Assembly (NCBI GenBank): GCA_900553105.1
Contig: USCE01000009.1
Coordinates: 1 to 21,890, forward strand
DNA length: 21,890 nt
From: an uncultured Sutterella sp.
GTDB taxonomy: Bacteria; Pseudomonadota; Gammaproteobacteria; Burkholderiales; Burkholderiaceae_F
Reading direction: 5' to 3'
Of the stretch, positions 15,199 to 21,890 are shown piece after piece. Every line of letters starts with the position of its first letter. Within the stretch, counting starts at the first letter, position 1. The position numbers and the translations under genes were made by a program. The notes below the pieces were generated by a model. That model was not told where the DNA came from. It made no database searches and saw only the letters and a list, made by a program, of their open reading frames with translations.

Positions 15199-15224
15199 GA
15201 AAAGGCGGTCACGACCGCCTTTTC
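15199..15224. terminator. bidirectional terminator between sstT and iadA
   Basis: GAAAAGGCGGTC (15199-15210) and GACCGCCTTTTC (15213-15224) form a perfect 12-base inverted repeat with a very short loop, and the A- and T-rich ends serve both strands. It is centred between the stop of sstT (15180) and that of iadA (15243). Confidence 0.85.
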
Positions 15225-15242
15225 TTGATGCTATATCAGTAA

Positions 15243-16382
15243 TTAGGCCTCAAAGTTAGCCAGTTTGACGCTCTTGCCGTCTTTAACCCAAACCGTACCG
15301 CGAGCCATTACCGTATCGATGTCGTAGCCGTCTTTAAGCACGCAAAGATTGGCTTTTAATCCTACTGCCAAACGGCCTTCTTTAACGCCCAAGGAATCTG
15401 CAACGTTAGAGGTTGTCATCATCAAAGCCGTTTCAAAGTTGATGCCGTTGGCTGTCATTTCTTTGAGCATTTGGTGGTTGGCATTCACCGGGGCTGCGAC
15501 AATGGCAACCATGACACCGTTTTCAAACTTGGGCATCGAACCGTTGCCGTCTGAGCTCATCGTAATGCGAGCACGGTCTACGCCGGCTTTAAGCGTGCGT
15601 TGAACGCATTCAACAAACGGATAATAGTTGCCGCCGCCCGAAGTAATGTCGATGACGCCGCCTTTTTTAGCGAATTCAATGGCCTGTTCAAACAACTTCG
15701 GTTCGCGTCCCGTGTGGGTCGGGGAGAAATGATGGCGAGCCAGACCGCGGGCAATCAAGCGCTCGAATTGTTCATAGGCGCCGCCGTAATCACCGAGGTG
15801 CACGTGCAAAACACCTTTCTTGCCCGATAGCATGCCGCCCATGCGAACATCAGCCACAAGTTTGAGCATTTCGTCATCGTTGGGGAAAGAGCAACGATGG
15901 TCGGCCAAGGCAAGCTTCACACCCAGCACCGGTTCAATGCAAATGATGTCCTTACGGGGATTGCCGGTGATTGTCGGTGAAGGATATTGATAGGAGCCTG
16001 TATGCATGTAAGCGGTCAGACCTTCTTGACGCAACCCCATTACTTTGGCGTAGAGTTCTTCAGGGAACTTGGTGGTCCCTTCTGTGCCCATGACACCGCA
16101 AACCGTGGTCACACCGGCTCTCAGTAAGTCGGAGGGCATAACAGGAGGAACACGGGTGGCAAAACCACCTTCGCCACCACCGCCCGTCAAATGGACGTGT
16201 TGATCAAAAAAGCCAGGGGTGACAACGGCGCCCTCGACATCAATCACTTCCACTTCGCCGGGCAACTTGATGCCTTCGAGGCTGTTTTCAATGGCAGCGA
16301 TCGTTTCACCGCAAATCAAAATGTCTTTTTTACCGATCGGAGCCGGCGTGTAGACATTGGCATTTTTAATAATCTTAAACAT
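15243..16382 (-). CDS. iadA: Isoaspartyl dipeptidase (IadA)
   Basis: Zinc amidohydrolase that cleaves beta-aspartyl dipeptides, which arise from damaged or deamidated proteins. It has 379 residues. Metal and catalytic residues follow E. coli IadA: H62 and H64 in DQHVHL, the carboxylated lysine K156 in GVKLALADHR, H195 in VLHVHLGDYG, H223 in PTHTGREP, and D278 in SSDGNGS. Y131 in TGSYQYPS matches the E. coli substrate-binding tyrosine. The start is ATG 16382 with AAAGG about 9 bases upstream. It converges on sstT and diverges from recQ. Release of free aspartate would suit a bacterium living on amino acids. Confidence 0.95.
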   Translation of the reverse strand: MFKIIKNANVYTPAPIGKKDILICGETIAAIENSLEGIKLPGEVEVIDVEGAVVTPGFFDQHVHLTGGGGEGGFATRVPPVMPSDLLRAGVTTVCGVMGTEGTTKFPEELYAKVMGLRQEGLTAYMHTGSYQYPSPTITGNPRKDIICIEPVLGVKLALADHRCSFPNDDEMLKLVADVRMGGMLSGKKGVLHVHLGDYGGAYEQFERLIARGLARHHFSPTHTGREPKLFEQAIEFAKKGGVIDITSGGGNYYPFVECVQRTLKAGVDRARITMSSDGNGSMPKFENGVMVAIVAAPVNANHQMLKEMTANGINFETALMMTTSNVADSLGVKEGRLAVGLKANLCVLKDGYDIDTVMARGTVWVKDGKSVKLANFEA

Positions 16383-16414
16383 AACACAAAGCCTTTATAG
16401 GGGTAATAAGTGCA

Positions 16415-16443
16415 GATAAACGCGATGCGCTTACTGCGTTCAA
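16415..16443 (-). promoter_or_regulatory. candidate iadA promoter
   Basis: On the minus strand TTGAAC (16443-16438) and TTTATC (16420-16415) are 17 bases apart and about 32 bases before the iadA ATG. Both boxes are imperfect. Predicted by eye. Confidence 0.3.
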
Positions 16444-16482
16444 TCTTCGAGTATATCAACAATCATTCGCAATCCGTATCGG

Positions 16483-16488
16483 TATACT
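16483..16488 (+). promoter_or_regulatory. candidate -10 box for recQ
   Basis: TATACT matches the -10 consensus at 5 of 6 positions and lies 27 bases before the recQ ATG. No convincing -35 box precedes it at the usual distance. The leader would be short, about 20 bases, and lacks a clear ribosome site. No LexA-type CTG-N10-CAG site was seen. Confidence 0.35.
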
Positions 16489-16515
16489 ACTGACGATTGC
16501 TAAGAAACAATAGCT

Positions 16516-18351
16516 ATGACTAGCGAAGATATTTTGAAGCGTTATTTCGGTTATGAGGCCTTTAGAGGCTTTCAAAAGGAGGTGATCGATACGATTACTT
16601 CCGGCACCGACGCGCTTGTGCTGATGCCAACGGGTGGCGGTAAAAGTCTTTGCTACCAGATACCGGCATTGATGCTCGAAGGACTCACCGTGGTGATATC
16701 TCCTCTGATTGCCCTTATGAAGGATCAGGTCGATATGTTGGCTGATGTGGGCATTGAGGCAAGAAGCTTAAATTCGACTCAGACGTTTGATGAGGTCTGT
16801 GAGGTTATTCGGGAGATTCGAAGCGGGCAAGTGAAGCTGTTGTATGTCGCACCGGAGCGTTTAGTATCGCCCAGAATGCTTTCCTTGTTAGACGAGGTCA
16901 AAATCAGTCTTTTTGCCGTTGATGAGGCACACTGTATTTCCATCTGGGGGCATGATTTCAGGCCCGAGTACCAGCAACTCGATATCCTTAAAAATCGCTA
17001 TCCACGCGTGCCGCGTTTGGCACTGACTGCAACAGCCGATGAGCAAACGCGAAACGAAATCGTTTCTCGACTTTTGAACAATCCCAAAGTTTTTCTGGAT
17101 AGCTTTGATCGTCCGAATATTCGCTATCGGATGTATGAAAAAAACAAAGGCTATATTCAAGAGGTTATTGATTTCATTACCGGCGAACACATGAACGAGT
17201 CGGGCATTGTCTACTGTGCAACACGAAACAAAACGCAGGCGGTTGCTTCTGCATTGAAAGCCGCAGGCATTGATGCTCTGATTTACCATGCTGGTCTCGA
17301 AAACGAGGAAAGGGAGGTCAATCAAGCCGCGTTTTTTGAACGCAATTGCGTTATGGTGGCAACGATTGCTTTCGGTATGGGTATTGATAAACCGGATGTG
17401 CGTTTTATTATCCACGTGGACATGCCGAAGTCTATTGAAAGTTTCTTTCAAGAGACCGGCCGTGCCGGGCGAGACGGTAAGTCGGCCGAGTCAGTTCTTT
17501 ATTACGGTTTGGAAGATCTGATGACGCAAAGGGCTTTCATCGAGCAAAGCGATGCGGATGATCTGCACAAGCAAGTCAGTTTGCATAAACTGGAAAGCAT
17601 GTTGGCATTGGCAGAGTCTGTTACTTGTCGTCGGTCGCAGCTGTTGGCCTATTTCGGTGAAGAGTCTGCTGAGAAGTGTGGCAATTGTGACAATTGCCAA
17701 AATCCTCCCGTTGCCCGTGATGCACAAGTCGATGCCCAAAAGCTGCTGTCGTGCATTTACCGATGCTCAAAAACTAACGGTCTTGGGTTCGGAGCCTCCC
17801 ATGTCATCAACGTATTGCGTGGAGAAAATTCTGCTAAGGTGTTTGAACGCCGTCACGATGAGCTGCCAACTTTCGGCATCGGACGAGATCATACGATGAA
17901 GTACTGGCGTCGTGTGTTGCGCCAATTGATCACCAAACACTACGTCAACGTTAATTACCGAGTTGCCAATGTCTTGACTGTCAGTGATAAAGCAAAAGCG
18001 TTGCTGCGAGGAGAGGAGCCGTTTTTTATCCGTGTGGAGGGGGATAAAAAGTTAGCCTCTCAAAAGGTGTTAAATCACGAAGATCTCGATGATGCTGAAC
18101 AACGGCTTTTCTCGCTTTTGAGACAATGGCGTCGCGAGTGTGCTACAGAAAATGCCATTGCCGCTTACAACGTTTTTCCGGATGCCACCCTTATTCAAAT
18201 TGCCAAGCGCAAACCTGAAAAGCCTGCGGATTTAGTCGGTATCAGCGGTATCGGTGAAAAACGCATCGAGCGCTATGGTGAAGCGGTTTGCCATATCATC
18301 AGCCGGTGGCGTGAAAACGAGCAGAGTCTGACATTTTCTGCCATGTACTGA
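16516..18351 (+). CDS. recQ: ATP-dependent DNA helicase RecQ
   Basis: 3'-to-5' DNA helicase acting in recombination and fork repair; 611 residues (E. coli 609). Domains in order: helicase core with Walker A MPTGGGKS (37-44), DEAH at 136-139, and QETGRAGRDG (313-322); the Zn-binding RQC region with C372, C389, C392 and C395 (E. coli 380, 397, 400, 403); a winged-helix segment (~400-520); and an HRDC domain at ~530-600, ending in ISGIGEKRIERYG. The aromatic loop reads ISIWGHDFRPEY where most RecQ proteins have ISQWGHDF, a substitution at I143. ATG 16516 is the natural start despite a weak ribosome site. It converges with the SDR gene over a shared hairpin. Confidence 0.97.
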   Translation: MTSEDILKRYFGYEAFRGFQKEVIDTITSGTDALVLMPTGGGKSLCYQIPALMLEGLTVVISPLIALMKDQVDMLADVGIEARSLNSTQTFDEVCEVIREIRSGQVKLLYVAPERLVSPRMLSLLDEVKISLFAVDEAHCISIWGHDFRPEYQQLDILKNRYPRVPRLALTATADEQTRNEIVSRLLNNPKVFLDSFDRPNIRYRMYEKNKGYIQEVIDFITGEHMNESGIVYCATRNKTQAVASALKAAGIDALIYHAGLENEEREVNQAAFFERNCVMVATIAFGMGIDKPDVRFIIHVDMPKSIESFFQETGRAGRDGKSAESVLYYGLEDLMTQRAFIEQSDADDLHKQVSLHKLESMLALAESVTCRRSQLLAYFGEESAEKCGNCDNCQNPPVARDAQVDAQKLLSCIYRCSKTNGLGFGASHVINVLRGENSAKVFERRHDELPTFGIGRDHTMKYWRRVLRQLITKHYVNVNYRVANVLTVSDKAKALLRGEEPFFIRVEGDKKLASQKVLNHEDLDDAEQRLFSLLRQWRRECATENAIAAYNVFPDATLIQIAKRKPEKPADLVGISGIGEKRIERYGEAVCHIISRWRENEQSLTFSAMY

Positions 18352-18357
18352 TATAGA

Positions 18358-18390
18358 AAACCGGCACCGCTTTGTCGACGATGCCGGTTT
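18358..18390. terminator. hairpin between recQ and the SDR gene
   Basis: AAACCGGCA (18358-18366) and TGCCGGTTT (18382-18390) form a 9-bp perfect stem with a 15-base loop, six bases after the recQ stop. On the minus strand it continues as TTTTC. It may serve both converging genes. Confidence 0.7.
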
Positions 18391-18409
18391 GAAGTGTTCA
18401 ATTGCGATC

Positions 18410-19192
18410 TCAGGCGCGATGAATTTCCGAATTTCTCGGTTTTTGTTTGCGATTACCGAAAATTTTATCGAAAAGAGCATTGGGCAGAATTCGCAACAGT
18501 TTCGCCACAATTCCCATTTGCCAAGGAATGGTTGCGTAGCTACGTTTTTCCATGATGGCTTTGGCGGCTTGTTGAGCGAACTCATCAGGCGTGAGAATAA
18601 AAGGCATCGGGTAGGGATTGACGTCGGTCAGAGGAGTCTTTACAAAACCAGGCGACAGACAAGCCACGTGCACGCCGTATTTTTTCATTTCTACACGCAA
18701 GCTCTCGCAATATGTGATAACGGCAGACTTGCTTGAGCAGTACGCTTCGGTACCAGGCATGCCGCGAATGCCGCCCACGCTACCGATTCCGACTAGGGTG
18801 CCGCGTTTTCTACCCATCATGGGCTCGATGAATGCATGAAAGGTTGAGGCCATCGCGAAGACATTCGTAGCATAGACTTTTTCCATCACGTCGAGGTCTT
18901 CGTAGTATTGCGTCTTTACACCCACGCTGATGCCGGCATTGGCAATGACGATGTCAGCCCCGCCCGTGATTTGGTCGAATTCACGACCGACGGCGATCAA
19001 ATGGTCACGATCGGTGACATCGCACGGGTAAGCGTAGTGTTTTTCGGAATTGTCCAGTGTACCGATTAGCTCATCGAGGGCTTCTTTTCGGCGAGCAACA
19101 AGTCCCAAGGTGGCGCCGCGACGGGCAAACTCTCGAGCCAAAGCTGCTCCGATTCCGCTTGAGGCACCCGTGATAAAAACATTAAGAGACAT
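18410..19192 (-). CDS. Short-chain dehydrogenase/reductase (SDR)
   Basis: NAD(P)-dependent oxidoreductase of 260 residues with the classical SDR fold. The nucleotide motif TGASSGIG (8-15) is followed by an arginine pair (ARRKE) that suggests NADP(H) preference. NAGISV lies near residue 85-90, GIGSVGG marks the serine of the catalytic triad, and YCSSK the Tyr-Lys pair. The substrate loop PYPMPFILTPDEFA, and a C-terminal hydrophobic segment then a basic tail, resemble SDRs of unknown or lipid-like substrate. Start ATG 19192, eight bases after AAAGGAG, which overlaps the end of the preceding phosphomannomutase gene. It is the last gene of the argS-type operon. No specific substrate can be assigned. 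Confidence 0.85.
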   Translation of the reverse strand: MSLNVFITGASSGIGAALAREFARRGATLGLVARRKEALDELIGTLDNSEKHYAYPCDVTDRDHLIAVGREFDQITGGADIVIANAGISVGVKTQYYEDLDVMEKVYATNVFAMASTFHAFIEPMMGRKRGTLVGIGSVGGIRGMPGTEAYCSSKSAVITYCESLRVEMKKYGVHVACLSPGFVKTPLTDVNPYPMPFILTPDEFAQQAAKAIMEKRSYATIPWQMGIVAKLLRILPNALFDKIFGNRKQKPRNSEIHRA

Positions 19193-19204
19193 CAGAGAGC
19201 TCCT

Positions 19205-20584
19205 TTAAAAGGGCAATTGCACGTCAGGGTCAACTTGTTTGAGAGCTTGGCCGAAGCGCGTCTTGATGCGTTCGAGAGCTTCGGCGGTATCGCCTTCCAA
19301 GCGCAACACCACGACAGGGGTTGTGTTGGACGGGCGGGCCAAGGCGAAGCCGTCTTGCCATTCGACTCGAATACCATCGATTGTAATGGTGTCGGTTGCG
19401 TCATCAAAATGCAATTGTTCTTGCAGGCGTTGTACGAAGCGCTTGTTTTCTCCTTCAGGCAATTGAATGTGCAATTCGGGTGTATTGACCGCAGTGGGCA
19501 ACGCTTCGAGAATGGCCGAGGGGTTGTCATAACGAGAGACGATTTCAAGTAAGCGAGCCCCGGCGTATAAGCCGTCATCAAAGCCCGGCCAGCGTTCATC
19601 GTTAAAGAATAAGTGACCGCTCATTTCTCCGGCAAAAGGCGCTCCGGTTTCTTTCAATTTTGCTTTGACCAACGAGTGTCCCGTACGGCAAATGGTAGGA
19701 ATGCCACCGTGCTCTTTAATCCAGGGCACAAGACGGCGTGTGCACTTGACGTCATAAATGATGCGACTACCCGGATGACGCTCGAGAATGTCGGCTGCAA
19801 AAAGCATGATCTGACGATCGGGATAAATGATTTCTCCCGATTTCGTGACGACCCCGAGTCGATCTCCGTCGCCGTCAAAAGCAAGCCCCAATTCCACATC
19901 GGTGGTCTTAACCGTTTCGATCAAATGTTTGAGGTTATCCGGTTTACTCGGATCGGGGTGATGGTTGGGGAAGGTGCCGTCAATCTCGGTAAATAACGGA
20001 ACGATTTCACAACCTAAACGCTTGAAAAGTTCCATTGCAACCGGACCGGTAACGCCGTTGCCACAATCGATTGCCACTTTGATTTTACGAGCCAGTTTGA
20101 CATCATCCGTGACCTTTTGCAGGTAGGGGGTAATGACATCGATTTCTTCGGTCTTTCCTTTGTGTTTGGCAATGTCGATGCCTTGGTCGATACGGTCACG
20201 TAAAGCCTGGATTCCTTCGCCGTAAAGCGTATCTTTGCCCATCATCATCTTAAGTCCGTTGTATTGCGGAGGATTGTGGCTACCTGTGACAGCAATACCC
20301 GAGCCCGTTTGAGTTAAAAACGTAGCAAAGTAAAGAACGGGGGTCGGGGCCAGACCGATGACTTTCACATCAATGCCCATATCGGTGATGCCTTCGATCA
20401 ATGCGGCAGAAAGCTTCGGACCGGAGACTCGTCCGTCACGTCCGACGCATAAAGTGCCGATGCCTCGTTCAGTAGCAATAGCTCCGAGTGCACGGCCGAT
20501 TTCTCGCACGGCCTCGGTTGTCAGCGTTTCGTCAACTACGCCACGAATGTCATAAGCTTTAAAAATACTGGCATCAACTTGCAT
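19205..20584 (-). CDS. algC: Phosphomannomutase/phosphoglucomutase (AlgC type)
   Basis: Enzyme interconverting hexose 1- and 6-phosphates for sugar-nucleotide, lipopolysaccharide and polysaccharide synthesis. It has 459 residues (Pseudomonas AlgC 463). The active-site phosphoserine is S102 in TGSHNPPQYNG. The Mg site is DGDGDR (237-242), and the sugar-specificity loop reads GEMSGH, with a C-terminal phosphate loop RPSNTTP. The N-terminus FKAYDIRGVVDETLT matches the AlgC subgroup rather than GlmM (which has a different DPS loop). Start ATG 20584 with AGGA about 10 bases upstream. It follows dsbA by 21 bases and is followed 12 bases later by the SDR gene, so all are probably cotranscribed. Confidence 0.9.
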   Translation of the reverse strand: MQVDASIFKAYDIRGVVDETLTTEAVREIGRALGAIATERGIGTLCVGRDGRVSGPKLSAALIEGITDMGIDVKVIGLAPTPVLYFATFLTQTGSGIAVTGSHNPPQYNGLKMMMGKDTLYGEGIQALRDRIDQGIDIAKHKGKTEEIDVITPYLQKVTDDVKLARKIKVAIDCGNGVTGPVAMELFKRLGCEIVPLFTEIDGTFPNHHPDPSKPDNLKHLIETVKTTDVELGLAFDGDGDRLGVVTKSGEIIYPDRQIMLFAADILERHPGSRIIYDVKCTRRLVPWIKEHGGIPTICRTGHSLVKAKLKETGAPFAGEMSGHLFFNDERWPGFDDGLYAGARLLEIVSRYDNPSAILEALPTAVNTPELHIQLPEGENKRFVQRLQEQLHFDDATDTITIDGIRVEWQDGFALARPSNTTPVVVLRLEGDTAEALERIKTRFGQALKQVDPDVQLPF

Positions 20585-20605
20585 AATAGTTATTTCCTGA
20601 TACGG

Positions 20606-21232
20606 TTATTGTTTGGCGCGATTTCTGCGCTCCAAATCAATGAGTTCATTAAGTACGGTTAGAGTTTTTTGATACGAGCCAGCCATATGAGGCGCCGTAA
20701 GATATTTACCGGCTACACCAATATAAGGTGTAGCATCGAGCTTATAGGCCTGCCAGAGTTCAGATGCTTGTTGAACGCGAAGCGAAACGGAGAAAGAACG
20801 ATAGGCGTTGTCCCACGTTTTACGATCCACGCCTTGAGTCTTCAGCCAAGTTTGCAAATCGCTTTCAGCGGCAATTTTGCCGTCGAGTAAATCTTGCCAA
20901 AAAAGCGGGTGCAAATCTTGCAGGCGTCCGAGTGCTTCAAAGGTGTAGTAAATACGCGATAAAAAAGCTGTTGAAGCATCCCAAGCAACCGGTATGTTGT
21001 GAATGGTAACGTCTTTCGGTGCAGTCTTGGCCCAGTGATCAAAAAATGGTGCCAGACGTTGGCAGTGACCGCACGTATAAGCGAAGAAATTGAGTACTTC
21101 AATGGTTTTGGTACTCGTTTGCACGGTGGGTTCGACCAGACGATAAGCAGGTTCTTGAGTGGAGTCAGTCGCAGCAATTGCATTGGTGGCCAATGCAAGC
21201 GTCATGCCCAACGCAAGAAATAGTCTTCGCAT
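20606..21232 (-). CDS. dsbA: Periplasmic thiol:disulfide oxidoreductase (DsbA-like)
   Basis: Exported disulfide-forming protein, 208 residues. A signal peptide MRRLFLALGMTLALATNAIA has a likely cut after residue 20. The thioredoxin fold active site is CGHC (C54-C57) in FFAYTCGHCQRL, where the common DsbA site is CPHC. The cis-proline pair is T168-P169 (ATPYIGVAGKY). The alpha-helical insertion lies between. Length and a LEPAY-like mature N-terminus agree with DsbA, but DsbL or another DsbA-like paralogue is possible. The start is ATG 21232, with AAGGAA about 8 bases upstream. It follows the SPOR gene by 11 bases, an order common in betaproteobacteria. Confidence 0.88.
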   Translation of the reverse strand: MRRLFLALGMTLALATNAIAATDSTQEPAYRLVEPTVQTSTKTIEVLNFFAYTCGHCQRLAPFFDHWAKTAPKDVTIHNIPVAWDASTAFLSRIYYTFEALGRLQDLHPLFWQDLLDGKIAAESDLQTWLKTQGVDRKTWDNAYRSFSVSLRVQQASELWQAYKLDATPYIGVAGKYLTAPHMAGSYQKTLTVLNELIDLERRNRAKQ

Positions 21233-21243
21233 TTGTGCTTCCT

Positions 21244-21786
21244 TTAGCGGTTACGAATGACCATGGCATCGTAGCCTTTTTCGATTAAGCGATGTTGAAG
21301 ATCATTGGCTTCCCGAGCCGTTTCAAAGGGGCCCATGACCACTCTGAATAGCGTTACACCGGCATCCGTTGATTTTGTAACGTCGGCATAGATGCCCAAG
21401 AAGGCTAAATCGGTGCGAATTTTTTCCGCATCACGCTCGTTGCGGAAAGCGCCGGCTTGTACCCGGTAGCTCGTGCCGCTACTTTGAGCGGCATTGGCAG
21501 GCTCTTCGGCCGAGCGATGAGCGGTAGGAGCTTCAACCGTTGTAATGGCAGACATAGCCGTATCGGCAGACGCTTGTCGCGTCTCATTATCGTAGATCAC
21601 CGTATTAGGGTCTTTACCGTCAAGCTCTGTTGCTTCAACGGGCGCCTCTTGCTTTTGCACCTTTTCAACAAAAGGTACCGGAGCACCGGAGATCACGAGT
21701 GCAATCACGGCCGCAACTACGCAACCGGTTGCTCCGCCGATCAAAAAACCGGAGAAAAAGGAACTTTTGTCAGTGGCTTTGAACAT
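21244..21786 (-). CDS. SPOR domain protein (FtsN-like)
   Basis: Single-pass membrane protein with a periplasmic peptidoglycan-binding domain, 180 residues. A hydrophobic helix spans about residues 11-33 (FFSGFLIGGATGCVVAAVIALVI). A linker rich in Ala, Thr and acidic residues follows, then the SPOR domain (about 105-180) with YRVQAGAF, RVVMGPF and a final GYDAMVIRNR. SPOR domains bind denuded glycan at the division septum. The layout is like FtsN, but the EV/EY motifs of the essential FtsN segment are not evident. Start ATG 21786, preceded by GGTAGGG. It is 13 bases after argS. Confidence 0.85.
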   Translation of the reverse strand: MFKATDKSSFFSGFLIGGATGCVVAAVIALVISGAPVPFVEKVQKQEAPVEATELDGKDPNTVIYDNETRQASADTAMSAITTVEAPTAHRSAEEPANAAQSSGTSYRVQAGAFRNERDAEKIRTDLAFLGIYADVTKSTDAGVTLFRVVMGPFETAREANDLQHRLIEKGYDAMVIRNR

Positions 21787-21799
21787 AGTGCCCTACCTA

Positions 21800-21890
21800 T
21801 TACATTTTTTCTGGAGCCGACACGCCAAGCAGTGCCAAGCCGTTACGAAGGACTTGAGCCGTAGCCGTCAGTAAAGCGAGGCGGGCATTG
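21800..21890 (-). CDS. argS: Arginyl-tRNA synthetase, C-terminal end only
   Basis: The last 29 residues before the TAA stop (21802-21800) of a gene that starts beyond the window. The end reads NARLALLTATAQVLRNGLAL and then LGVSAPEKM, matching the conserved C-terminus of ArgS, which usually ends LANGLALLGVSAPERM. The downstream SPOR gene and dsbA are the usual neighbours in betaproteobacteria. Function of the whole enzyme is charging tRNA-Arg. Confidence 0.9.
   Translation of the reverse strand, partial: NARLALLTATAQVLRNGLALLGVSAPEKM

Noticed and set aside
14631..15212. 193-codon minus-strand frame opposite sstT
   Set aside because: Shadow of a clear SstT gene, extending into the terminator; no domain seen.
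16383..16515. LexA box controlling recQ
   Set aside because: No CTG-N10-CAG pattern exists in the region.

Overview
The window looks like chromosomal DNA of a gut-type, oxygen-limited betaproteobacterium of the order Burkholderiales, most likely near Sutterella/Parasutterella. The argS - SPOR protein - dsbA order is typical of betaproteobacteria. The cyd operon with small CydP-, CydX- and YbgE-like subunits, the YaeQ, SstT and AlgC-type proteins, and middling GC also fit. The genus is an inference from recalled family resemblance, not a search. The first 19 bases are an exact Tn5/Nextera mosaic-end adapter, so the left edge is a contig or read end and genome sequence begins at base 20.

Layout, left to right. 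A truncated OmpR/QseB-type response regulator (minus) faces away from a small DUF4870 membrane protein, a FadL/OmpP1 outer-membrane porin and yaeQ (all plus). Next is a five-gene minus-strand cytochrome bd operon, cydP-cydA-cydB-cydX-ybgE; its 37-residue CydX overlaps ybgE by 4 bases. Two single minus-strand genes follow, a DUF1801 protein and a DUF3455 lipoprotein. A plus-strand operon of four genes (8005-12524) encodes the gamma, alpha and beta subunits of a pyruvate:ferredoxin-type 2-oxoacid oxidoreductase. Its fourth gene is a GltD-like flavoprotein that carries a PorD-like 2[4Fe-4S] domain at its C-terminus. A Tet-type MFS exporter (minus) and the Na+/serine-threonine symporter sstT (plus) diverge. 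Isoaspartyl dipeptidase iadA (minus) converges on sstT over a shared terminator and diverges from recQ (plus). The right end is one minus-strand operon: argS (partial), a SPOR-domain protein, dsbA, an AlgC-type phosphomannomutase/phosphoglucomutase, and a short-chain dehydrogenase.

Taken together the genes suggest an anaerobic or microaerobic, amino-acid- and peptide-using lifestyle. SstT imports Ser/Thr and IadA releases Asp from isoaspartyl dipeptides. Pyruvate from such substrates could be oxidised by the Por complex, with electrons passed to NAD(P), and cytochrome bd would handle traces of oxygen. No tRNA, rRNA, CRISPR array, insertion sequence or phage gene was seen. No stretch of more than about 230 bases lacks a gene. 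The most unusual item is the oxidoreductase operon with its flavoprotein-ferredoxin fusion; I see no clear sign of a wholly new defence or mobile system here.
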